From BOG-931 sp963781725 (lineage in GTDB: Bacteria > Pseudomonadota > Alphaproteobacteria > Rhizobiales > Xanthobacteraceae), in the NCBI GenBank assembly GCA_963781725.1, contig CAWAGV010000001.1, forward strand, positions 620,001 to 684,000: a stretch of DNA of 64,000 nucleotides. Reading direction: 5' to 3'. Both the position numbers and the translations under genes were made by a program. Shown here piece after piece: positions 38,418-46,890 of the stretch; within the stretch, counting starts at the first letter, position 1; each line of letters begins with the position of its first letter. The notes below the pieces were generated by a model, which worked only from the letters and a program-made list of their open reading frames with translations, did not search any database and was not told where the DNA came from.

Positions 38418-39793
38418 CCTCCTGACGCAGCCCGCGGCGCGGGCGCATTTCCTGCCGGTTTGACGTAACGGCTTACGGGCCGCCTGAGACCGAGGTTTTC
38501 CCGAAGCGTTTTACCCTCGTATTCAGTGCGGAACAGCCCGCGCCGCTGCAATTCCGGAATGACCAGCGCGACAAAATCATCGAGCCCGCCGGGCAGGAAC
38601 GGCGGCATGATGTTGAAGCCGTCGCAGCCGTCGTTGCGGAACCATTCTTCCATGTAATCGGCGATGGTTTGCGGCGAGCCGCGCACCACCGCCTTGGCGC
38701 GCGCGCCGGCGACCCGCGTTGCGACCTGCCGGATCGACAGATTCTCACGGCGCGCCATCGTCGTGACCTGCTCGAAAATCTGCAAACTGGCGTTCGAGCG
38801 CGGCAGATTTTCCGGCAACGGTCCGTCGAAGGGATATGGCGACAGATCGACATTGCCGAGCACCATCGACAGGATTTCCCGGGCGACGATCGGATGAATG
38901 AGCGAATTGAGCCGCTCGTAATTCTCTTCCGCCTCCGCGTCGGTGCGTCCGATGACGCAGCTCAGACCGGGCATGATTTTCATTTCATCCGGCGAGCGGC
39001 CGTAGCCGGCAAGCCGGCCTTTCAGCGTCGTGTAGAATTTCTGCGCCGCCTCAAGGGTCAGCGGCGCGCAAAAAATCACTTCGGCGAACTCCGCGGCGAC
39101 GCCAATCATGTCGTCGGAGCCGCCGGCCTGCACGATCACCGGATGTCCCTGCGGGCTGCGCGGAATGTTCAGCGCGCCCAGCACCGAAAAGTGCTCCCCC
39201 CGGTGATTGAGATCGTGCAGCTTGTCGGGATGGAAGAACCGGCCGGTGTCCTTGTCGCGCACGAAGGCATCGTCATCCCATGTATCCCATAGCCCCAACA
39301 CCACCCGGGCAAACTCACGGGCGCGCTCGTAACGCTCGCTATGTTCGTAGTGCTTTTCGCGGCTGAAGTTGCGGGCTTCGTTTTCCTGCCCGGACGTCAC
39401 CAGATTCCAGCCGGCACGGCCGTCGCTCAGATGGTCGAGCGAAGCGAACTTTCGCGCGACATGAAACGGCTCGTTGTAACTCGTCGAAGCGGTGGCAACG
39501 AGACCGATATGGCTGGTGTGGGTGGCGAGTGCCGACAGCAGCGTGATCGGCTCGAAATTGGCGATGTATTGGGCCGAGCGGCTCAACGCTTCCATGTGGG
39601 CCTGCCGCACCCCGAGGTTGTCGGCGAGGAACACCATGTCGAACTTGCCGCGCTCGGCGGTGCGGGTGATTTCGAGATAGTGCTGGAAGTTGATGCCGGC
39701 ATCCGCCTGCGCGCGCGGATGCCGCCAGGACGCCACGTGATGCCCGGTCGGATTGAAGAAGGCGCCGAGCCGCATCTGACCTTTGCTGCTCAT
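38414..39793 (-). CDS. LLM-class FMN-dependent monooxygenase, NtaA/SnaA/DszA family
   Basis: 459-aa TIM-barrel flavin monooxygenase. It starts MRLGAFFNPTGHHVASWRHP-like and carries FDMVFLADNLGVRQ, SHIGLVATASTSYNEPFHVARKFASLDHLSDGRAGWNLVTS (substrate/FMN region) and HPVIVQAGGSDDMIGVAAEFAEVIF, all typical of nitrilotriacetate/dibenzothiophene-sulfone monooxygenases that take FMNH2 from a separate reductase. No flavin reductase is encoded beside it. It is coupled to the downstream dioxygenase and follows a cytochrome c and an exported ThDP enzyme in the operon. Confidence 0.9.
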   Translation of the reverse strand: MSSKGQMRLGAFFNPTGHHVASWRHPRAQADAGINFQHYLEITRTAERGKFDMVFLADNLGVRQAHMEALSRSAQYIANFEPITLLSALATHTSHIGLVATASTSYNEPFHVARKFASLDHLSDGRAGWNLVTSGQENEARNFSREKHYEHSERYERAREFARVVLGLWDTWDDDAFVRDKDTGRFFHPDKLHDLNHRGEHFSVLGALNIPRSPQGHPVIVQAGGSDDMIGVAAEFAEVIFCAPLTLEAAQKFYTTLKGRLAGYGRSPDEMKIMPGLSCVIGRTDAEAEENYERLNSLIHPIVAREILSMVLGNVDLSPYPFDGPLPENLPRSNASLQIFEQVTTMARRENLSIRQVATRVAGARAKAVVRGSPQTIADYMEEWFRNDGCDGFNIMPPFLPGGLDDFVALVIPELQRRGLFRTEYEGKTLRENLGLRRPVSRYVKPAGNAPAPRAASGG

Positions 39794-39820
39794 CGCCTTC
39801 CCCTGCCCGACGCCGGCGCG

Positions 39821-40201
39821 CTATTGCGAGCGCGTACCGCTATTGAGAAGCGGAATGTCGCTCACGGCTTTCGGTGCCGGCAGCGATTGCAGATAGGCGT
39901 AGATATCCGTCAGGTCGGCATCGGAGAGGACCTGCGTGCGGAACGGCGGCATCGCGCCGTTTGTGGTATGCACGAACGAGATAAAGGCATCGAGCGGCAA
40001 TTCCGTCCGCGCGATGACCTTGCCGTTTGAAGTCGCAACCGAACCCTGGCCGTTATAGTCGTGACACTGCCAGCAGCCGTTTTTGAGAAAGGCAGCCTTG
40101 CCCTTCGCAGCGTCGCCATCGGCAAGCGCGACGCCCTGACCGGCAACGCTTGCGGCACCGGCGACAAGCAGCGACGCTACGAACAGACGTACAAAGTGCA
40201 T
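39821..40201 (-). CDS. Exported mono-haem cytochrome c
   Basis: 126 aa: signal peptide to about residue 27 (VALA-DGD), then a class I-like domain with haem motif CWQCH (43-47) and probable axial methionine in GAMPPF (M84). The helix with LSDADLTDIYAYLQSLPAP is the usual C-terminal cytochrome c helix. It starts only 10 bp after the stop of the Tat-exported ThDP enzyme, which makes it the obvious electron acceptor for that periplasmic enzyme, though this is inferred. Confidence 0.9.
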   Translation of the reverse strand: MHFVRLFVASLLVAGAASVAGQGVALADGDAAKGKAAFLKNGCWQCHDYNGQGSVATSNGKVIARTELPLDAFISFVHTTNGAMPPFRTQVLSDADLTDIYAYLQSLPAPKAVSDIPLLNSGTRSQ

Positions 40202-40211
40202 GTAAATTCTC

Positions 40212-42176
40212 CTAGCGGGGCTGCGTGACGACGTTGACGAGCGCCGGCTGGCCGTCTTTGACGGCAGCGACGGCTTCCTTGATCGCGGGGCCGAGATCGG
40301 CGGGGTCGGTCACCGGACCCTTCGCCCACCACCCCATCGACTTCGCCAGGTCGTGATAGGCGATGTCTGGATTCATGATGCTGGTGCCGATCGGCGCGAT
40401 ATCGTTGCCGATATTGGCGACGCGATTGCGGAAGTTGGACATGCGCTGGATGTGCATGACCTCCTGATGATAACCGCGGTTGTTGTGCATCACCGCCAGC
40501 AACGGGATCTTGTGCCGTGCCGCCGTCCACAGCACGCCGGGCGCGTACATCAAATCGCCGTCGGACTGGATCGAGACCGAGAAGCGGCCGAGATCGCGGT
40601 TGCCGAGCGCCGCGCCGATCGAGCCCGGCGCGCCGTAGCCGACGCCGTAACCGCCGGATGCGCCGAGCCACTGATAGTGCTTCTCCATCGGCCACAGCCG
40701 GTTGGCCCAGTTGCTGGTATTGCCCGAGGTCGAAACCAGCGACCAGTCGAAGTTTTTGACCTGCGCATAGGTCTCCATCAGCAGCCGTGCCGTGCTGATC
40801 GGCTGCGCGTCCCAGGCGATGGCCGCGGCCTGCTTGGTGTTCTCGAGGCCCTTGGCGTGCGCCTGCTTGATGTCATTTCCGCGCTTGGTCATCGCGTCTT
40901 TGCGATCGTTGGGGATCGCCGATTTTAACGCCTCGATCAGCGCAGGCAGCGTTGCTTCGGCGTCAGCCGGCATCGAAATGTCGATGCTCTGGAAGCGCTG
41001 GAAGTCCTGGTAGTTCGATTTGGTCAGCGTATCGACCGAACTGATGCTGATCAGCTTGGTGCCCGGCTTGATCTTGCTGACATTCTTGCCCCAACCTTCG
41101 GAGTCGTTGTCGACGAAGCCATTCACCGTCGCCCAGAAGTCGGAGAGCTCCATGCCGATAATGACATCGGCCTGGTTGATGACGGTTGCCGGCCGGCTCA
41201 ACGGATGCGTGTTCGGAAAGTTCATCCGGTTGCCTTGATCAACCACCGGCGCCTGCAGCAGTTCGGCAAGCTGCACGAGCAGGTCGACGCCCTGCTGGGT
41301 GCGCGCCGCGCGATCGACCACGATCACCGGACGCTCGGCGTTAGCGAGGAGGCGCGCAGCTTCCCTTACCGCCGCCATATCACCCGCCGGCGGTGAAGCA
41401 GCAAAGAACTTCGGGATGTACAGCGGCTGGCCGTAGTCGCGGACCGGCTCGGTCTGCAAGCCGCCGTCGAGCGACATCATCACCGGACCATAGGGAGGCG
41501 TCGTCGCGATCTTGTACATGCGCACGAACGACTGTGCGAAAGCCTGCGCCGAAACCGGATTATCGTCCCACTTCGTATAATCGCGGACGATGACGTTGAT
41601 ATCCTGACCGGAATGGAAAGTCGGCACGCCGGGCGCGCGATGCGCCGCATCGAGATCGTTGCCGCCAAGAATCAGCACCGGCACGCGATCGCACCAGGCG
41701 TTGTAGACCGCCATGGTCGCGTGCTGCAGGCCGACCACGCCGTGAACCAGGGTCATCAGCGGCTTACCGGTCGCCTTGAAGTAGCCGTGGCACATGCCAA
41801 CCGCGGATTCCTCATGCATGCAGGTGAGGAACTCCGGCATGGTGTTCTTGCCGTAATTGATCAGCAACTCGTGGATGCCGCGGTAGCTCGAAGCCGGGTT
41901 GGCCGGCATGTACTTGATGTCGAGCGACTTGATGACGTCGACCATGAAATCCGAGCCGGGTCGGCCGCCTTCGCCCTGCGGCAGCGGCGGGTTGCCGGCT
42001 TCGTTGGCGGCGACATAGGCGTTCGGCGGCAGGGCCGACGGCGTACGCGGCTGCGCGTCCGGACCGGTCTGGGTCGCAGCTTTAGCGGGCGCAACGGCCC
42101 CGGCCGCACCGGCAACAGCGGCGGCTGTGAGGAACTTGCGGCGATCGAGCTTGGGGCTGGAATTCTTCCTGGACAT
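40212..42176 (-). CDS. Tat-exported thiamine diphosphate-dependent enzyme
   Basis: 654 aa from the ATG at 42176. N-terminus has a textbook Tat signal, LDRRKFLTAAAVAGAAGAV (RR at 12-13), and a Pro/Gly-rich linker to about residue 65. Three acetolactate synthase-like domains follow. The N-terminal one has the ThDP-activating glutamate in CMHEESAVGMCHGY and the conserved YNAWCDRVPVLILGG; the central one is the GAPDH-like fold; the C-terminal one has the metal-binding SDGDLMYA...HNNRGY (GDG/NN) motif. Export of a folded ThDP enzyme is unusual and fits Tat transport of a cofactor-loaded protein. It is first in an operon with cytochrome c, flavin monooxygenase and dioxygenase. Likely a 2-oxoacid or related decarboxylase/oxidase; reaction unknown. 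Confidence 0.87.
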   Translation of the reverse strand: MSRKNSSPKLDRRKFLTAAAVAGAAGAVAPAKAATQTGPDAQPRTPSALPPNAYVAANEAGNPPLPQGEGGRPGSDFMVDVIKSLDIKYMPANPASSYRGIHELLINYGKNTMPEFLTCMHEESAVGMCHGYFKATGKPLMTLVHGVVGLQHATMAVYNAWCDRVPVLILGGNDLDAAHRAPGVPTFHSGQDINVIVRDYTKWDDNPVSAQAFAQSFVRMYKIATTPPYGPVMMSLDGGLQTEPVRDYGQPLYIPKFFAASPPAGDMAAVREAARLLANAERPVIVVDRAARTQQGVDLLVQLAELLQAPVVDQGNRMNFPNTHPLSRPATVINQADVIIGMELSDFWATVNGFVDNDSEGWGKNVSKIKPGTKLISISSVDTLTKSNYQDFQRFQSIDISMPADAEATLPALIEALKSAIPNDRKDAMTKRGNDIKQAHAKGLENTKQAAAIAWDAQPISTARLLMETYAQVKNFDWSLVSTSGNTSNWANRLWPMEKHYQWLGASGGYGVGYGAPGSIGAALGNRDLGRFSVSIQSDGDLMYAPGVLWTAARHKIPLLAVMHNNRGYHQEVMHIQRMSNFRNRVANIGNDIAPIGTSIMNPDIAYHDLAKSMGWWAKGPVTDPADLGPAIKEAVAAVKDGQPALVNVVTQPR

Positions 42177-42430
42177 CGTCCTCTCCCGTTGAGACCGGCT
42201 GTTGGCCACGCAGAGACGGTGGCAAAGCGGTTGGCCGGCAAACTAGCATAACGATTGGCCTGTCACAGCGGGGAGAACCGCGCCGGATTTGGGGGTGACA
42301 TGCGCAAACGCCGTGAAGTCCCGGCCTGATCGCAGCCATTTCGGCGTCGGGCGATCCGGGCTGAAACCGGCAGTTAACAAATTTCCACCAAGGTTTTCCG
42401 TATTCGCCTTTTTGGCGCTTGGAATTGGCA

Positions 42431-43666
42431 ATGAGCGCAACTCCAGCGCAACAATCGGGCACGCCTGCAGCGACACCGCCTCAAGCCGACGCTTCTGTTG
42501 GACCGCCGCTTTGCTACGTGGTCGACGCCGACCGCAGCACGCGGCACTTTTTGTCGCTCATTCTTCACGGCGCCGGTCTGGACACCCAGGAGTTTCCGGA
42601 CGGTCGTACCGTCAGCGCGGCGGCCGGCCAGCGCGCGCCGAAACTCGTCTTTCTGAACATTCCGCTCGATTCGGCGGAACCGATCGAATGCGTCCTCGCG
42701 CTCGGCCGGGCCGGTTATGGCGGCCACGTCCAGCTCATGAGCAACCGCGGTTCGGCGGTGCTCGCTCATGTCAAGAGTATCGGCGACCAGAACCGTCTGC
42801 AGATGCTGCCGATCTTGAAGAAGCCCTTCGAGACCAGCGCAATCCTGAAAATCCTTCAGGACCTCAAGCTCGGCGAGCCGCCGGCAGTCGCCGGCCGCGT
42901 CGATATCGATGAGGCTCTGGAGAAGAAGTGGTTCGAGTTCTGGTATCAGCCGAAAATCGATTTGCGTAAAAAGCAGCTCGTCGGCGTCGAAGCCTTCGCA
43001 CGGGTGCGTCACCCGACCAGTGGCATCCTGATGCCGGGCGCATTCATGCCGGGCGCCCAGGAACCCAGCATTGCCACGTTGTCCGAATTGGCTTTGGCTC
43101 AGGCGCTGGCCGCCAACGTCAATTTCAACAAGCTTGGCGTGAGCCTCCGCCTCTCGGTGAACATTCCGCTCAACGTGCTGGCGAAGATGCCGATTGCCGA
43201 CATCGTGAAAAGCTACCGGCCAAAATTCGACAAATGGCCCGGCCTGACGATCGACATTCCGGAAGACCAGATCATTGCCGCACCGGAGCGAGCGGCGGAA
43301 ATTGCGAAGGAACTGGAGCCGATCGATGTCCGGCTTGCGGTCGACGATTTCGGCCGCGGCTACGCATCGCTGGCGCGGCTGAAAGAGCTGCCGTTTGCCG
43401 AATTCAAGCTCGACCGTGCTTTGGTGACCGATGCCGGCTCGGACCGGGCCAACGCGCCGCTGTGCAAGACCGTGATCGATTTTGCACACGGGCTCGGCAG
43501 CCTCGCCGTCGCGGTGGGAATCGAGAAGGCTTCAGCGGCGCTCGCTTTGGTCGCGATGGGGTGTGACTACGGCCAGGGCTTCCTGCTCGGACAGCCGATG
43601 CCGGAAGATCGCTTTGTGTCGCTGCTGCGCCAGCGCACCGCCGCATCCAAGAAGCCCGCCGCTTAA
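42431..43666 (+). CDS. Pseudo-receiver plus degenerate EAL-domain protein
   Basis: 411 aa from the ATG at 42431; a TTG at 42419 is also in frame. Residues about 27-150 resemble a response-regulator receiver (acidic pair VVDAD, lysine region LKKPF), but the expected phospho-acceptor Asp is Asn (FLN, about N76). Residues about 160-405 are an EAL domain in which EAL reads EAF, the EiTE motif reads IDIPE, DDFGRGYASL and the KLD lysine are present, and the late glutamate is in VGIEKAS. Such changes suggest weak or absent c-di-GMP hydrolysis and a binding or scaffold role. Divergent from the ThDP operon. Confidence 0.85.
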   Translation: MSATPAQQSGTPAATPPQADASVGPPLCYVVDADRSTRHFLSLILHGAGLDTQEFPDGRTVSAAAGQRAPKLVFLNIPLDSAEPIECVLALGRAGYGGHVQLMSNRGSAVLAHVKSIGDQNRLQMLPILKKPFETSAILKILQDLKLGEPPAVAGRVDIDEALEKKWFEFWYQPKIDLRKKQLVGVEAFARVRHPTSGILMPGAFMPGAQEPSIATLSELALAQALAANVNFNKLGVSLRLSVNIPLNVLAKMPIADIVKSYRPKFDKWPGLTIDIPEDQIIAAPERAAEIAKELEPIDVRLAVDDFGRGYASLARLKELPFAEFKLDRALVTDAGSDRANAPLCKTVIDFAHGLGSLAVAVGIEKASAALALVAMGCDYGQGFLLGQPMPEDRFVSLLRQRTAASKKPAA

Positions 43667-43689
43667 GTCACGGCGTCACTTGGCGGACG

Positions 43690-43995
43690 TTAATGCGTCC
43701 AGGGACCGCGTCGCGTGAACGAGAAATTGTCGGAGTAGGAGATCCGCGCCCGCTGCGGCGGCTTGGTCTCGAAAACCTGGTAGGCGATGCCGTTGCGCTC
43801 GCAATAGGCGATCGCCTCTTCCTTGGTGTCGAACGACAACCGCAGCTGCTGCTTCATGTCGCCGGAACTGGTCCAGCCCATCAGCGGCTCGACCGTGCGC
43901 GGCTGCTCCGGCTCGAAGTCGAGCGTCCATTCCGTCGTCTTTGCCGTGCCGGACTGCATGGCGGTGCGCGCTGGTTTGTAGATCCGGGCGGCCAT
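43690..43995 (-). CDS. NADH dehydrogenase complex I accessory subunit, NDUFS4-like
   Basis: 101 aa from the ATG at 43995 (the frame opens at 44046). The sequence MAARIYKPARTAMQSGTAKT, WTLDFEP, DPLMGWTSSGDMKQQLRLSF-like core and FTRRGPWTH ending match the ETC_C1_NDUFS4 family, the 18-kDa accessory subunit of complex I found in mitochondria and alphaproteobacteria. Binds the peripheral arm in the cytoplasm. Single gene next to tRNA-Pro. Its presence supports the alphaproteobacterial assignment. Confidence 0.9.
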   Translation of the reverse strand: MAARIYKPARTAMQSGTAKTTEWTLDFEPEQPRTVEPLMGWTSSGDMKQQLRLSFDTKEEAIAYCERNGIAYQVFETKPPQRARISYSDNFSFTRRGPWTH

Positions 43996-44055
43996 TGTGT
44001 TTCCGTAGGTTGCTTTCGGTATCTTCAGATCGCCTTGAGCATTCAAGGGGTTAGC

Positions 44056-44132
44056 TGGTCGGGGCAGCAGGATTCGAACCTGCGACCTGTAGTACCCAAA
44101 ACTACCGCGCTACCAGGCTGCGCCATACCCCG
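44056..44132 (-). tRNA. tRNA-Pro (anticodon TGG)
   Basis: 77 nt on the minus strand with encoded CCA at 44058-44056. The acceptor stem CGGGGTA pairs with TGCCCCG. The anticodon arm GTAGT-TTTGGGT-ACTAC exposes TGG, and the T arm is GCAGG-TTCGAAT-CCTGC. No island boundary seen at its 3' end. Confidence 0.95.
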
Positions 44133-44199
44133 CCGGTCGCGGCTCTGGATACATCGTTCGCCGGTTACCAGCAAGCCGAGCAGCATCGGCCGCCGAAAC

Positions 44200-44670
44200 T
44201 CAACGGCTATTGCCGAAGATCGGATTGATCACCTTGTCGCCCGCCTTGATGCCGAGTTCATGTGATGTGCCGGCGATCACCTCCAGCACCGCCCGCACCG
44301 GGACGCCGGACGGAATCAGATCGTCTGACAAGGTCTTGGCGTTTTCCGCGATACGCATGATGCGACCGTCGCTGCGGATGAATATCAGGTCCAGCGAGAT
44401 GTAGGTGTTGTGCATCCAGAACGAGACCGGCTGATCGTTGAGGAAATCGAACAGCATGCCCTGGCCTTGCGGCAGCTCCTTGCGGAACATCAGGCCGCGT
44501 TCGCGTTCCGGCTCCGTCGTCGCCAGTTCGACATTGAATGCATGCACGCCGGAAGCGCTGACGATCTCGAGCGTGCTTTGTCCGGCGGCTCGCGCCGGAC
44601 CGTAAGCGGTCAGCAGAATGCCGGCGACAATCAGCAGCGCCGCGGCGCACCGCGCCAAGGCGGCACGCAC
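44200..44670 (-). CDS. DUF192 exported protein
   Basis: 156 aa from a GTG at 44670, chosen because it begins a good signal peptide (RAALARCAAALLIVAGILLTAYGPARA). Further upstream the frame overlaps the cold-shock gene. No clear ribosome site, so translation may be coupled to the cold-shock gene 26 bp upstream. DUF192 core is clear: FNVELATTEPERERGLMFRKELPQGQGMLFDF, VSFWMHNTYISLDLIFI, and VIAGTSHELGIKAGDKV. A small beta-barrel family of unknown biochemical role. Confidence 0.85.
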   Translation of the reverse strand: MRAALARCAAALLIVAGILLTAYGPARAAGQSTLEIVSASGVHAFNVELATTEPERERGLMFRKELPQGQGMLFDFLNDQPVSFWMHNTYISLDLIFIRSDGRIMRIAENAKTLSDDLIPSGVPVRAVLEVIAGTSHELGIKAGDKVINPIFGNSR

Positions 44671-44696
44671 GCGTCCGGTCGGAGGTGAAATGAAGC

Positions 44697-45293
44697 TCAG
44701 TGAGAGGTGAGACCGACCGCGCCGCTCTCGGGACGAACCTCGGCGGCCATCAAGCCCTTCGGGCCGGGCCCGAAGCGTACCAGCACGAACTGGCCGGGCC
44801 GCAGTTCGGTCATGCCGAACCGGCGCAGCGTCTCCATGTGGACGAAGATGTCCGCAGTGCCTTCGCCCCTTGTCACAAACCCGAAACCACGAAGCCGATT
44901 GAACCATTTGACCTGTGCCCGTTCGAGACCGCTTGTCGGGGTCACAGTAACATGGGTCCGCGGCGGCGGCATCTGGGCCGGATGGATCGCCGTCGATTCA
45001 TCCATGGAGATGACACGGAAAGCCTGCAAGCCTTTCGGCCGCGCCAGCACTTCGCAGATGATGCGCGCGCCTTCGTAGGCTGTCTGATAGCCATCGCGGC
45101 GCAGGCAGGTCACATGCAGCAGCACGTCGGCCATGCCGTTATCTGGAATGATGAAGCCATAGCCCTTGGCGACATCAAACCACTTGATGGCGCCGGACAC
45201 CTCGATGACCGTCCCTGTCGTCTCATCACTGAGATCGACATCGGGTCCCAGTCCCGGGTTGATTGATTTTGGTTCGATCCCGTCCGACGCCAT
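44697..45293 (-). CDS. Tandem cold-shock domain protein
   Basis: 198 aa from the ATG at 45293. It has two cold-shock domains. The first (about residues 30-100) has GAIKWFDVAKGYGFIIPD and DVLLHVTCLR; the second (about 128-195) has AQVKWFNRLRGFGFVTRGEG and DIFVHMETLRRFG. RNP1-like KGYGFI and RGFGFV are kept in both, so single-stranded nucleic acid binding is expected. The frame is open upstream to 45539, with a possible GTG start about 17 codons earlier. The two-domain form next to DUF192 is common in Hyphomicrobiales. Confidence 0.88.
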   Translation of the reverse strand: MASDGIEPKSINPGLGPDVDLSDETTGTVIEVSGAIKWFDVAKGYGFIIPDNGMADVLLHVTCLRRDGYQTAYEGARIICEVLARPKGLQAFRVISMDESTAIHPAQMPPPRTHVTVTPTSGLERAQVKWFNRLRGFGFVTRGEGTADIFVHMETLRRFGMTELRPGQFVLVRFGPGPKGLMAAEVRPESGAVGLTSH

Positions 45294-45438
45294 GACGCCG
45301 AGGCTGCCGCTTCTGGTGCTGACGCCCGCATGGGCGCTCACGAATCTGTTGAATTGAGGATAACACTCGGCATCGAGTGGGGAAGGACAAAAATGCAACA
45401 GTTGATGAAAAGCCGCACAACCTGTGTACAAAGTCGCA

Positions 45439-46200
45439 TCAATGCACGATGAAAGGCTCCAGCACCGTCCCGATGTCCTGGCGCACGACGAGATCGGCAA
45501 TGTCGTCGAATTCGGTCGGCTCGCGATTGATGATGACAAGTCGCGAACCGTTGCGCTTCGCCATCAGCGGGAAGCCGGCAGCTGGCCAAACCAAGAGCGA
45601 CGAACCGATCGCCAGAAATAAATCGCAAGCAAGTGCAAGGTCCTGGGCGCGTTGCATTGCGGCATCGGGCATTGCCTGACCGAACGAAATTGTCGCAGTC
45701 TTGATAAAGCCGCCGCACGAACAGTCCGGCGCGCAACCATTGGCTCCGTCCATCCGCTGCCGCACCCAGGACAGCTCGTAACGCTCGCCGCAGTCGAGGC
45801 AGGAGGCGTAAGTCGTGTTGCCGTGCAACTCGATGACGTCCTGCGGGGAAAAACCCGAGGCTTGATGCAGGTTGTCGATATTCTGGGTGATAACCGCCGG
45901 TACCTTGCCGGTGCGATAGAGGCTCGACAGCGCGCGATGCCCCCGCCCCGGCTGGGCGCCGCCAAACTCGTCGGCCATGGCAAACCGGCGTCGCCAGGAC
46001 TCGTTGCGCGCCTCCTGGCTTGCCATGAACTCGTCGAACGGTATCGGCTTGTTCTTGGTCCACAATCCACCCGGCGAGCGAAAGTCGGGAATGCCGCACT
46101 CGGTCGAGATGCCGGCGCCGGTAAACGGCGCCACGACTTTGGCGCCGCCGATCAGGTTGTTCAGGCTCGCCATGGCCGTATTGAGATCGGGTGCGATCAT
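45439..46200 (-). CDS. cobB: NAD-dependent protein deacylase (sirtuin)
   Basis: 253-aa Sir2 enzyme. NAD site: APFTGAGISTECGIPDFRSPGGLW. The ribose/catalytic region is TQNIDNLHQASG, with the catalytic histidine in ELHGN. Zinc ribbon: CLDCG...CAPDCSCGG (four cysteines; spacing of the second pair is enlarged). GSSLLVWPAAG and INREPTEFDDIAD complete the Rossmann fold. Removes acetyl or other acyl groups from lysines. Divergent from the glyoxalase gene. Confidence 0.92.
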   Translation of the reverse strand: MIAPDLNTAMASLNNLIGGAKVVAPFTGAGISTECGIPDFRSPGGLWTKNKPIPFDEFMASQEARNESWRRRFAMADEFGGAQPGRGHRALSSLYRTGKVPAVITQNIDNLHQASGFSPQDVIELHGNTTYASCLDCGERYELSWVRQRMDGANGCAPDCSCGGFIKTATISFGQAMPDAAMQRAQDLALACDLFLAIGSSLLVWPAAGFPLMAKRNGSRLVIINREPTEFDDIADLVVRQDIGTVLEPFIVH

Positions 46201-46269
46201 CTTCCTAATCCCGAGCGCGTTGTCCTACAGTAAGAGGAACCTGGTCCGGCGAAACAGTGAGGCCCCATC

Positions 46270-46722
46270 ATGCGGTATCTGCACACTATGCTGCGCGTGC
46301 GCAATCTCGACGCGGCGCTCGACTTCTATTGCAAGGGACTGGGCCTGACCGAGGTGCGCCGGCGGGTCGACGACAAGAACAAGTACACGCTGGTTTTCCT
46401 GGCCGCGCCGGCCGACGACGCCCTGGTCGCCAACGGCCCGGCCACACGCCAGGCCCCGCTGGTCGAGCTGACCTACAACTGGAACACCGAGGACTACGGC
46501 GAGGCCCGCTATTTTGGCCACCTCGCCTACGAGGTCGACGACATTTATGCGCTGTGCGAGCGGCTGCAGAAAGCCGGCATTACCATCAACCGGCCGCCAC
46601 GCGACGGCAACATGGCCTTCGTACGTTCGCCGGACAAACACTCCATTGAACTGCTGCAAAAAGGCAGTCCCCTGCCGCCGAAGGAACCATGGCTTTCCAT
46701 GCCCAATACCGGGAATTGGTAG
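46270..46722 (+). CDS. gloA: Lactoylglutathione lyase (glyoxalase I)-like VOC protein
   Basis: 150 aa with one VOC repeat pair. Starts MRYLHTMLRVRNLDAALDFYCKGLGL; metal ligands expected from LHTMLRV (His), VELTYNW (Glu), FGHLAYEV (His) and SIELLQ (Glu) are present. The ELTYNWNTEDYGEARYFGHLA block is characteristic of glyoxalase I. Detoxifies methylglyoxal-glutathione hemithioacetal. The C-terminus is slightly longer than in E. coli GloA. Confidence 0.87.
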   Translation: MRYLHTMLRVRNLDAALDFYCKGLGLTEVRRRVDDKNKYTLVFLAAPADDALVANGPATRQAPLVELTYNWNTEDYGEARYFGHLAYEVDDIYALCERLQKAGITINRPPRDGNMAFVRSPDKHSIELLQKGSPLPPKEPWLSMPNTGNW

Positions 46723-46814
46723 CCGACGGTCCGTAGCCACCCGGCGGTTGCCTGCCGCTGACAACCTCTTTATATGTCGCGCCCATTCACGGTCGCGCGT
46801 ATCCGTTGCTTTCA

Positions 46815-46890
46815 GCGCCCTTCGTCTAGCGGCCTAGGACACCGCCCTTTCACGGCGGTAACACGGGTTCGATTCCCGTAGGGCGCGCCA
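46815..46890 (+). tRNA. tRNA-Glu (anticodon TTC)
   Basis: 76 nt. The acceptor stem GCGCCCT pairs with AGGGCGC, then discriminator G and encoded CCA. D arm GTCTAGCGGCCTAGGAC, anticodon arm ACCGCC-CTTTCAC-GGCGGT exposing TTC, T arm ACGGG-TTCGATT-CCCGT. Its 3' 47 nt are repeated at 49972-50018 with one mismatch, which marks it as an integration site. Confidence 0.96.
46844..46890 (+). repeat. Left attachment-site repeat within tRNA-Glu
   Basis: 47 bp covering the anticodon loop to CCA of tRNA-Glu. Identical to 49972-50018 except A at 46863 against G at 49991. The functional tRNA is retained on this side. Confidence 0.85.
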
